From NCBI GenBank assembly GCA_051654865.1, contig JBOFYV010000062.1:1-11735 (forward strand): a stretch of DNA of 11,735 nt. Reading direction: 5' to 3'. Of the stretch, positions 5,748-11,735 are shown piece by piece (the first letter of the stretch is position 1; each line of letters begins with the position of its first letter). The notes below the pieces were generated by a model, which was not told where the DNA came from, did not search any database, and worked only from the letters and a program-made list of their open reading frames with translations. The stretch comes from JBOFOR01 sp051654865 (GTDB lineage Bacteria > Bacillota > Clostridia > Peptostreptococcales > Peptostreptococcaceae). A program made the position numbers and the translations under genes.

Positions 5748-5791
5748 AGTACCAAAGGATATAAATATTTTAATTTATATCCTTTGGTACT
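5748..5791 (+). terminator. Perfect 19-bp inverted repeat, probable terminator
   Basis: The arms 5748-5766 (starting AGTACCAAAGG) and 5773-5791 (ending CCTTTGGTACT) are perfectly complementary over 19 bp with a six-base ATTTTA loop. The tail is ATTTAATTT, a weak U-tract. AAAAAC precedes the left arm. It most likely terminates the GNAT transcript; termination in the other direction is also possible but no gene needs it. Confidence 0.65.
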
Positions 5792-5866
5792 ATTTAATTT
5801 AGAGCTTTAAATAATAATGAATGAATTTGGAAATAATGTATATTGTAACTAAAATGAGGTGATAAA

Positions 5867-6919
5867 ATGAGCATAATAAAAAAAGAATCCATAAACAATA
5901 TAAAAAAGAACCTGATATTTATTTTAATATATACATTAGTATTTGTATTGATTTACAAGACATTTAAATTTATTGCACCATTTTTCATAGGTGGAGCAAT
6001 AGCTATTTTGATAAATCCAATTTCAAGCAAACTAAAATCAAAGTTTAATATAAATAAAGGTATATCAACAATAGTACTTAGTTTCTTAGCAGTGATGATG
6101 TTTATATCATTAACAGCAATAATTATAATTACATCATTAGATAACATAATAGCATTTACAGATAACTTGGCAAACAACTATGACAATATTACAGAAATTA
6201 TATCTAAGTTAAATATTAATATAAATACATATATGGAAAAACTTCAAAACATACCAAACATAGATATACAGTATTTAGTAGACAAATACAGTACAAAATT
6301 AATGATAATAATTAGAAGTATACTAGAAAATACAATAGCTATGCTAACATCAATACCATACATAGCTATATTTACACTAACGCTATTTATGGCAACCTAT
6401 TTTATAGCAAAGGATATAGATAAAATAGAAAATAGATTTTACAATATGTTTACAGAGCCAACAAGAACAAAGGTAAAAAATATAAAAACAGAAATAATAA
6501 AATCAGCAATAGGATATATAAGGGCATATACGATACTAATGGGAATAACTTTTATAGTTACATGGATATGTTTTAGATTTTTCAAAATACCATATACTCT
6601 TCCTTTGGCATTAGTAGCAGCTATATTAGATTTAATTCCATTTTTAGGAATTGTAGTAGTATATTTACCTTTTATAATATATTACTGGATAGTAAATGAG
6701 CTGGCTGTTGCTATAGGTTTAGCGATGATATTTTTACTATTATCAATATTAAGAGAGATACTAGAACCAAAGCTTGTATCTATGAACATAGGTATAGGTC
6801 CTTTAGCCACATTAGGAGCTATATTTATAGGAGTGCAGCTAAAAGGAATAATAGGAATTATATTTTTCTTAGGTCTTATAGTAATGCACAAGATTCTAAA
6901 AAAAGTAGATATACTATAA
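5867..6919 (+). CDS. AI-2E family transporter, YtvI-like polytopic membrane protein
   Basis: This 350-residue hydrophobic protein fits the AI-2E transporter family (UPF0118). It has paired N-terminal helices (about 15-48) and a third at about 66-90. A hydrophilic, mostly helical domain follows (about 95-150), then membrane segments near 158-181, 215-236, 243-275, 280-295 and 310-340. The family signatures are DLIPFLGIVVVYLP (255-268) and REILEPKLVSMNIGIGPLA (296-314). Members include PerM, YdbI and the sporulation membrane protein YtvI; size and layout best suit the YtvI group, but the assignment is tentative. The substrate is not established for most members; some act in ion or metabolite export. 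GAGGTGAT lies seven bases before the ATG. It is monocistronic, bounded by an inverted repeat upstream and a convergent terminator downstream. Confidence 0.85.
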   Translation: MSIIKKESINNIKKNLIFILIYTLVFVLIYKTFKFIAPFFIGGAIAILINPISSKLKSKFNINKGISTIVLSFLAVMMFISLTAIIIITSLDNIIAFTDNLANNYDNITEIISKLNININTYMEKLQNIPNIDIQYLVDKYSTKLMIIIRSILENTIAMLTSIPYIAIFTLTLFMATYFIAKDIDKIENRFYNMFTEPTRTKVKNIKTEIIKSAIGYIRAYTILMGITFIVTWICFRFFKIPYTLPLALVAAILDLIPFLGIVVVYLPFIIYYWIVNELAVAIGLAMIFLLLSILREILEPKLVSMNIGIGPLATLGAIFIGVQLKGIIGIIFFLGLIVMHKILKKVDIL

Positions 6920-6948
6920 GTTTTAAATAATACTATATTAAATAAATA

Positions 6949-6979
6949 AAGAGGATGCCATAAAAACTGACATCCTCTT
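6949..6979. terminator. Shared bidirectional terminator between convergent genes
   Basis: AAGAGGATG (6949-6957) pairs with CATCCTCTT (6971-6979), nine bp with a 13-nt loop. Downstream of the stem the plus strand reads ATATATTAT and the minus strand reads TATTTATTTAAT, so it can act on both the AI-2E gene and the MFS gene. Confidence 0.6.
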
Positions 6980-6984
6980 ATATA

Positions 6985-8148
6985 TTATGCTGATTCACAA
7001 ACTTCTTTATTTTTTACTGCATCTAATTTTCCTATTGAAGCTATAACTACAAAGCTAAATAGTGAAACTAAAATAGAGAATATAAATATAGAATTAATAC
7101 CAAACATATCTATAAGCCCACCATACAGAAGCTTCATTAAAGAATAAGAAACCCCTATAGTGAAAGTATAAACAGTCATAGATGTAGTATAAAGTCTTTT
7201 ATCTACTACCTTAGCTATAAAATCAAATGCACATATTATTGTTATAGACATAGCAACACCATGCATTGAAGTAGCTATCATAAATACCCATGGGTTAGAT
7301 GTAAATAAATATATTACCCATCTAAGCATTAAAGCTATACTTGCAAAGCTAATCATTTTTACTAATCCGTATTTATCAAGTAAGGATTTACATTTAACCA
7401 TAAAGTAAAGCTCTGGAATAATCATAAATACAGTTAAAAGTCCTACTAAATCACTTCCTGCACCAAGGCTCATTAAATGTATTCCTTGGAATGCCATCAT
7501 AGCTTCACTTAAAGAAGCAACGCATACTGCACAAAGTAATATTAATAAATAAGCTTTGTTTTTAAATAATAGTGGTAAATCTTCTTTTAGATTTATCTTT
7601 TCTACTTTTTTATTGTCTAATATAGGTAGAGTAGGAGTAATAATTAAACAACCTACCATACTAACCATAAACATATAGAAAAACATTAAATCATTATTAG
7701 TAGCTTTTATTAATTGACCACATAAAAACGATGATACTGCAAAAAGTAATGATCCAACAACTCTTATATTTCCATAGTTTTTATTGTTACTTTGACAATA
7801 TGATGTTGTTATAGAATCTGTAAGTGGTAGTATAGAGTTTCTAAACATTTCTAAAAATATTGTAATTACAAATACCGACATAAAAGAATCTGTAACAGTA
7901 TAAATTCCTGCACATACAAGTGAAACTAATATATTTAACCAAAGTACAGATTTGTGTTTATTCGAGATATCACTTAATAGTCCCCAAATAGGTACAAATA
8001 TAATTCCTAAAATTGAAGGTACTGACACGATCATACCTACTTGTGATGAACTAAATCCAAGTGTATTTTCTAGATATACTGGTAAAAAGGTATTATAAGC
8101 ACCTAAACCAATAAATAAAAATAAGTATTTCATATAAAATTTCGACAT
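6985..8148 (-). CDS. MFS transporter (MFS_1-like / LacY-nucleoside symporter-like)
   Basis: This 387-residue polytopic protein has about twelve hydrophobic segments in two halves, with the central cytoplasmic loop near NKKVEKINLKEDLPLLFKNK (about 178-197). The N-terminus reads FLFIGLGAYNTFLPVYLENT, then GFSSSQVGMIVSVPSILGI and IWGLLSDISNKHK (54-66). The last is a shortened MFS loop 2-3 motif (GxLSD...K). This resembles the PF12832-type MFS branch that includes nucleoside:H+ and phenylpropionate symporters. The substrate cannot be deduced. GGAGGAA (complement of 8154-8160) lies just upstream of the ATG at 8148. The gene follows the lipoprotein gene on the same strand but is separated by that gene's terminator, so any co-expression would require readthrough or a promoter in 8161-8229, where I find no convincing one. 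Confidence 0.85.
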   Translation of the reverse strand: MSKFYMKYLFLFIGLGAYNTFLPVYLENTLGFSSSQVGMIVSVPSILGIIFVPIWGLLSDISNKHKSVLWLNILVSLVCAGIYTVTDSFMSVFVITIFLEMFRNSILPLTDSITTSYCQSNNKNYGNIRVVGSLLFAVSSFLCGQLIKATNNDLMFFYMFMVSMVGCLIITPTLPILDNKKVEKINLKEDLPLLFKNKAYLLILLCAVCVASLSEAMMAFQGIHLMSLGAGSDLVGLLTVFMIIPELYFMVKCKSLLDKYGLVKMISFASIALMLRWVIYLFTSNPWVFMIATSMHGVAMSITIICAFDFIAKVVDKRLYTTSMTVYTFTIGVSYSLMKLLYGGLIDMFGINSIFIFSILVSLFSFVVIASIGKLDAVKNKEVCESA

Positions 8149-8229
8149 AATAATTCCTCCTTTTAATAATATAACATAAAAAGATAAAATTAGAAATATA
8201 GTTAAATTTTAAATAAATGTATGTAAATA

Positions 8230-8253
8230 AAGCCCCTCTAAAAAGAGGAGCTT
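8230..8253 (-). terminator. Intrinsic terminator after the substrate-binding lipoprotein gene
   Basis: On the minus strand AAGCTCCTCT pairs with AGAGGGGCTT (ten bp, one U-G wobble, four-base loop), followed by TATTTACAT. It sits about 20 bp after the stop of the lipoprotein gene and about 80 bp before the MFS start. Confidence 0.75.
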
Positions 8254-8272
8254 ATATATAAAATAAACTATA

Positions 8273-9313
8273 TTATTTAATGTTTTTTATTGAAGTATTT
8301 GCAAAGTCAGTATTAACTATATCTTTGTAAGGAGGCTCTTTGTCAAGTTCTCCTGCTTCTTTTATAACACCCATTAAAGCATTTAGACTATCCTCAGTTA
8401 ATACAGGGTCAGTTGACCAAGCATCTATTGATTTATATCTATCAACAACAGATATTAAATCATTAAGTGATAAATCATTAAAGAATGGTTGCATAGCTTT
8501 AGCTATTTCTTCACTAGAAGCTGTTTGGCACCATAGTTGACCTTTATAAACCGCATTAGTAAATCTTTGAACTAAATCAGTATTATTATCCATATATGAT
8601 TTAGTTGTAGAATAAGCAGTATAAGGTATTTCACCAGAATCTTTACCAACTGAAGCTACTACATATCCAGTACCATCTTTTTCTAGAGCGGATGCAGTAG
8701 GCTCAAAAGCAGTAGTAAAATCACCTTCTCCTCCAGCAAAAGCACCGGTCATAGCTGCAAATTGTATATCAGTACGAACGTTTACATCAGCAGTATTAGC
8801 ATTTTCAGCTATAGTTAAACCATTAGCTTTTATAACGTGCTCTAGAGTCATTAGAGGAACTCCACCTTTTCTACCGCCTAGTATTTCTTTGCCTTTCATA
8901 TCTTCATATTTAAAGTTATCCATTTTTTCTCTAGCAACTATAAAACTTCCGTCTCTTTTAGTCAACTGAGCAAAGTTTACAGCATAATCATCACTACCTT
9001 GATTGTAAATATAAATAGAAGCTTCAGGACCCATTAATCCTACTTGAGCTTCACCAGAAATCAGGGCAGCCATAGTCTTATCTGCACCTTGAGTGTTTAT
9101 AAGGTCAATTTTTATACCTTCTTCTTCAAAGAAACCTTCAGTTATTGCAGCATATTGAGGTGCATAAAAAACTGAATGAGTAACCTCTGCAATAGTTATT
9201 TTGTCTAGTTCCTTTTTAGTTTCTTCAGTAGTTGTATTTGTAGAAGTACAACCAGTCAATAATAGGGCACTAAGGGCTAGTGAACTAGTAATTGATATTA
9301 CTTTTTTTAACAT
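8273..9313 (-). CDS. ABC transporter substrate-binding lipoprotein, SsuA/NMT1-THI5 type
   Basis: This 346-residue secreted lipoprotein has a signal peptide beginning MLKKVISITSSLALSALLL and a lipobox LLTGC with Cys22 as the lipidation site. A Ser/Thr-rich linker follows. The mature domain starts ITIAEVTHSVFYAPQYAA with GFFEEEGIKIDL, then GADKTMAALISGEAQVGLMG and GGRKGGVPLMTLEHVIKANG. This is the standard order of the NMT1/SsuA periplasmic-binding fold used for sulfonates, thiamine precursors and similar small organic ligands. The ligand is not readable from sequence. No ATPase or permease gene is adjacent: downstream is an MFS gene behind a terminator, upstream is a divergent gene. It must therefore partner with a system elsewhere or act alone. 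The SD is AGAAGGGGG at 9327-9335 (minus strand). No TPP-type riboswitch motif is visible upstream. Confidence 0.88.
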   Translation of the reverse strand: MLKKVISITSSLALSALLLTGCTSTNTTTEETKKELDKITIAEVTHSVFYAPQYAAITEGFFEEEGIKIDLINTQGADKTMAALISGEAQVGLMGPEASIYIYNQGSDDYAVNFAQLTKRDGSFIVAREKMDNFKYEDMKGKEILGGRKGGVPLMTLEHVIKANGLTIAENANTADVNVRTDIQFAAMTGAFAGGEGDFTTAFEPTASALEKDGTGYVVASVGKDSGEIPYTAYSTTKSYMDNNTDLVQRFTNAVYKGQLWCQTASSEEIAKAMQPFFNDLSLNDLISVVDRYKSIDAWSTDPVLTEDSLNALMGVIKEAGELDKEPPYKDIVNTDFANTSIKNIK

Positions 9314-9379
9314 TAAAAAAACCCCCTTCTTAAAAATGATAATAATACACTACTAAACACGATGATCATACATAGGTTG

Positions 9380-9393
9380 ATACTATATAGTAT
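9380..9393. promoter_or_regulatory. 14-bp perfect palindrome in the divergent intergenic region
   Basis: ATACTATATAGTAT is fully self-complementary and lies in the 199-bp gap between the lipoprotein gene (minus) and the hotdog gene (plus). On the minus strand a TTGTAA lies about 17-20 bases upstream of -10-like sequence inside it, so a repressor bound here could block that promoter. In AT-rich DNA such palindromes also arise by chance. Confidence 0.3.
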
Positions 9394-9441
9394 TAGGCAT
9401 ATTAATATTTTGTTACAATTCTAATAGTTATAATGTCCTAA

Positions 9442-9470
9442 TTGTTAAGTTATGGTATTAATTATATATT
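9442..9470 (+). promoter_or_regulatory. Predicted promoter of the hotdog gene
   Basis: TTGTTA (9442-9447) and TATATT (9465-9470) are 17 bp apart, about 42 bp ahead of the ATG at 9513 and its GGAGG SD at about 9502-9506. A separate perfect TATAAT at 9429-9434 lacks a -35 at suitable spacing. Confidence 0.4.
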
Positions 9471-9512
9471 AGATGAATATAATTATTTAACTAACAGTTA
9501 TGGAGGTATAAT

Positions 9513-9866
9513 ATGAAATCTATGATAAAAGTAAAAGTAGAAGAAAATGATAATCATAAAATTATCCAACTGTTTAAAGATGTTACAGAACAACTATTGA
9601 TAAAAAATGATGGATATAAAGGAACATTAAAAAGTTATGAGTATATAGAACTAATAGAATCAGTAAAGGCAGGCGATTATATAGAGGTAGTAGGTGAGTT
9701 AGTAGCCTTTGACTATACACAGAGAAAGATAGAACTAGAGGCTAGAAGGGTAATTACTCATAGTGATGAAGAAAACAATAAACCAGGTGAATATTTAGTA
9801 AAACCAGTAGTTATATGTAGAGCAAGAGCAGTATGCGAAGTTCCAGTAAACAACCCAAGAGGCTAA
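9513..9866 (+). CDS. Hotdog-fold protein related to beta-alanyl-CoA / 3-aminobutyryl-CoA ammonia-lyase, divergent
   Basis: This 117-residue protein aligns from memory with the small hotdog ammonia-lyases of amino-acid fermentation (Kal, Acl2). Shared elements are IIQLFKDVTEQLLI (about 17-30), then YEYIELIESVKAGDYIEVVG (about 43-62), RKIELEARRVI (71-81) and KPVVICRARAVCEVP (98-112). These correspond to the family's 'LFGDVATEL', 'VEF.APV.AGDFIE..G', 'R..EFEA.KV' and 'PPV.C.RATG' blocks. Two family elements are altered: the N-terminal 'DAHY.GNLV.GA' loop is absent, and 'DGDEG' is DGYKG. It may therefore have lost or changed ammonia-lyase activity. No lysine-fermentation genes are next to it. The SD and ATG are good. 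Its stop codon lies inside a terminator stem, and an exporter gene follows. Confidence 0.7.
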   Translation: MKSMIKVKVEENDNHKIIQLFKDVTEQLLIKNDGYKGTLKSYEYIELIESVKAGDYIEVVGELVAFDYTQRKIELEARRVITHSDEENNKPGEYLVKPVVICRARAVCEVPVNNPRG

Positions 9867-9882
9867 ATCTTAGCCTCTTTTT
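9857..9882 (+). terminator. Intrinsic terminator overlapping the hotdog gene stop codon
   Basis: AAGAGGCTAA (9857-9866) pairs perfectly with TTAGCCTCTT (9870-9879), ten bp with a three-base loop, followed by TTT. The left arm is the final codons and TAA of the hotdog gene, so a translating ribosome would mask it. It lies 28 bp before the ABC exporter start. Confidence 0.85.
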
Positions 9883-9910
9883 GAAATGATACGGTAAAAG
9901 GAGGGATAAA

Positions 9911-11713
9911 ATGATACTACAATACACAAAAGGACTGAGAAAATACTTTTTTATAGCAGCAATATCTACAATTATAGGAATAGGGTTTAACTATCTTACT
10001 CCTCAGATAATTAGAATTACAGTAGACTCAATAATAGGAAATGCACCATTTAGTTTACCTTCATACATAATAAGTATTATAGATAACATAGGAGGAAGAG
10101 GATTTTTAAGAGAAAACTTATATATACCAGCTATGTTAGGTGTAATATGTTCAATTATGTATGGGATATGCAATTATTCATATAAATTATATATGTCAAA
10201 AGCATCAGATGGAACAGTTAGAAATTTAAGAAATGGATTATACAATCATATAAACCGGCTACCTTATAGCTGGCATATGAAAAATCCAACAGGAGATATT
10301 ATTCAAAGATGTACTTCAGATATGGAAGTAGTAAAAAACTTTTTAGGAATACAATTATTAGAATTTATAAGAATAGTATTTTTAATACTAATATCCATTT
10401 CACTTATGCTTTCAATGAATGCAAAGTTATCATTAATAGCCACAGTCTTCATAATTATAGTTATAACTTACTCAGTAGTATTTTACACCCTAATACAAAC
10501 ACGATTCAAAAAAGCGGACGAAGCAGAAGGAGAACTTTCAACCCTAGTACAAGAAAACTTCACAGGTGTAAGAGTAGTTAGAGCTTTTGGTAGACAGTCT
10601 TATGAAATAGAGAGATTTGATGAGAAAAACATAGGATTTTCTAAACTATGGATAAAACTTGGTCATGTACTTAGTTTTTACTGGGGTACCGGAGATTTAT
10701 TCTCAGGACTACAAGTAATGTGTATAGTAGTGTTTGGATGTATAGAAGTAGTAGGTGGAGCTTTAACACTTGGTCAGCTTTTAGCATTTATATTTTATAA
10801 CTCAATGCTAGTTTGGCCAGTAAGATCACTTGGTAGAATAATTTCTGAAATGGGTAAGGCAGGGGTATCTATTAAGCGTTTAGTAGAAATACTAGAAGCC
10901 AATGAAGAATCTGACAATGATGATTCAATAGCGCCAAGTATGAGTGGAGATATAGAATTTAAAAGTGTGGCATTTAGATATAATAATACAAAACAAGTAC
11001 TAAAAGATATTAGCTTTAAAATAGAAAAAGGAAGTACATTTGGAATACTGGGTGGTACAGGGTCTGGCAAATCTACTTTAATTCATTTGTTAAATAGATT
11101 ATATGATTTAGATGAAAACAATGGAGAAATATTAATAAATGGAGTAAACATAAAAAATATAAAACTAGAACACCTAAGAAACAATGTAGGAATAGTACTC
11201 CAAGAGCCATTCTTATTCTCCAAAACTATAAAAGAAAACATAAACATATCCTCAAATATTAATGAAGAAGAAAATAAAGAAGCTATAGAAAATGTAGCTA
11301 GAATATCTTGTGTTCATAATAATATAATAAACTTTAGCAAAGGATACGACACTATAGTAGGAGAAAGAGGAGTAACCTTATCCGGAGGACAAAAGCAAAG
11401 AGTAGCCATAGCTAGAACATTAATTAAAAATAGTCCAATAATAGTATTTGACGATTCATTATCAGCAGTAGATTCAGAAACAGATGCAAAAATAAGACAC
11501 GAGCTGAATACTAAATTAAAAGAAAGCACAGTAATTATAATATCTCATAGAATCACTAGTATAATGAATTGTGACAATATAATAGTAATAGATGAGGGTG
11601 AAATAATAGAAGAAGGAAACCATGAAAAATTACTAAATACAAATGGAGTATACAAAAAAATATATGAAATGCAATCTAGTATAGAAGAGCTAGGAGGTGA
11701 AAATAATGCATAA
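9911..11713 (+). CDS. ABC exporter half-transporter, fused TMD-NBD, degenerate-site subunit (TM287/BmrC-like)
   Basis: This 600-residue protein joins a type IV exporter membrane domain (about 1-320, six helices, with coupling-helix features RNLRNGLYNHINRLP and ENFTGVRVVRAFGRQ) to an ATPase domain (about 345-590). Visible motifs are Walker A GGTGSGKST (381-389), Q-loop Gln431 in VLQEP, signature LSGGQ (490-494), Walker B IIVFDD (510-515) and switch His546 in IISHR. The residue after the Walker B Asp is Asp515 instead of the catalytic Glu. This is the hallmark of one subunit of heterodimeric exporters such as TM287/288 and BmrCD. The partner should be the gene that begins inside its 3' end. AAAGGAGGG precedes the ATG. 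There is no promoter in the 28-bp gap, so it depends on readthrough of the upstream terminator or a promoter within the hotdog gene. Confidence 0.9.
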   Translation: MILQYTKGLRKYFFIAAISTIIGIGFNYLTPQIIRITVDSIIGNAPFSLPSYIISIIDNIGGRGFLRENLYIPAMLGVICSIMYGICNYSYKLYMSKASDGTVRNLRNGLYNHINRLPYSWHMKNPTGDIIQRCTSDMEVVKNFLGIQLLEFIRIVFLILISISLMLSMNAKLSLIATVFIIIVITYSVVFYTLIQTRFKKADEAEGELSTLVQENFTGVRVVRAFGRQSYEIERFDEKNIGFSKLWIKLGHVLSFYWGTGDLFSGLQVMCIVVFGCIEVVGGALTLGQLLAFIFYNSMLVWPVRSLGRIISEMGKAGVSIKRLVEILEANEESDNDDSIAPSMSGDIEFKSVAFRYNNTKQVLKDISFKIEKGSTFGILGGTGSGKSTLIHLLNRLYDLDENNGEILINGVNIKNIKLEHLRNNVGIVLQEPFLFSKTIKENINISSNINEEENKEAIENVARISCVHNNIINFSKGYDTIVGERGVTLSGGQKQRVAIARTLIKNSPIIVFDDSLSAVDSETDAKIRHELNTKLKESTVIIISHRITSIMNCDNIIVIDEGEIIEEGNHEKLLNTNGVYKKIYEMQSSIEELGGENNA

Positions 11714-11735
11714 TGAAGAAAACTATAATAAAAGC
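11706..11735 (+). CDS. Start of the next gene, probably the partner ABC half-transporter (cut by window end)
   Basis: An ATG at 11706 overlaps the last eight bases of the exporter gene, and GGAGGTGA (about 11692-11699) precedes it. Ten codons are visible (MHNEENYNKS). Identity is inferred only from the overlap and from the need of an Asp-for-Glu subunit for a catalytically competent partner. Confidence 0.55.
   Translation, partial: MHNEENYNKS

Noticed and set aside
8161..8190. Extended -10 (TGTTATATT, minus strand) as a promoter for the MFS gene
   Set aside because: The predicted start would fall almost on the SD and there is no recognisable -35.
9314..9460. TPP riboswitch or similar leader upstream of the NMT1/THI5-like lipoprotein gene
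   Set aside because: The minus strand shows none of the conserved THI-box segments and no expression-platform hairpin.
1..11735. CRISPR array, tRNA or rRNA gene, insertion sequence
   Set aside because: I saw no regularly spaced direct repeats, no tRNA cloverleaf or rRNA-like sequence, no transposase fragments and no terminal inverted repeats flanking a gene.

Overview
The window is AT-rich (roughly 70% by eye) with AGGAGG-type ribosome binding sites, occasional GTG starts, compact intrinsic terminators and Gram-positive proteins: a lipobox lipoprotein, an AI-2E/YtvI-type membrane protein and a TM287/BmrC-type exporter half. This points to a low-GC Firmicute, most likely a clostridium of the Peptostreptococcaceae type (Clostridioides/Paraclostridium-like). 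The family placement is inference from protein style, not from a marker gene.

Left part (1-5738) is an accessory patchwork of small single-gene units, several of them decaying. It opens with the C-terminus of a GNAT acetyltransferase and a frameshifted nucleoside phosphorylase remnant. A YaeR/GloA2-like VOC protein with its own promoter follows, then a 51-residue membrane peptide, a two-domain GNAT_C-type acyltransferase ending in a good terminator, and an unrecognised 146-residue protein. Next come a broken ASCH-domain gene, two GNATs, a tandem pair of flavodoxin-like genes (the second stopped by one in-frame TAG) and a further GNAT. At least four GNAT genes and one GNAT-related acyltransferase lie within 5.7 kb.

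Upstream of the GNAT at 3016 is the most suggestive regulatory arrangement in the window. A 19-codon ORF with its own SD overlaps one arm of a hairpin, and that hairpin is mutually exclusive with a second one that would bury the acetyltransferase SD. This is the geometry of translational attenuation by a leader peptide, here inferred only from sequence.

Middle part (5740-8272): after a perfect 19-bp inverted repeat, an AI-2E-family (YtvI-like) membrane protein on the plus strand converges with an MFS transporter on the minus strand, sharing a small hairpin terminator.

Right part (8230-11735): an SsuA/NMT1-like lipoprotein on the minus strand has its own terminator and no permease or ATPase partner in view. 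It diverges across a 199-bp intergenic region, holding a 14-bp palindrome, from a small hotdog protein related to beta-alanyl-CoA / 3-aminobutyryl-CoA ammonia-lyases. The hotdog gene ends inside the stem of an intrinsic terminator. Only 28 bp later begins a full-length ABC exporter half with an Asp in place of the catalytic Glu. Its last codons overlap the start of a further gene that is cut by the window end and is probably the partner half-transporter.
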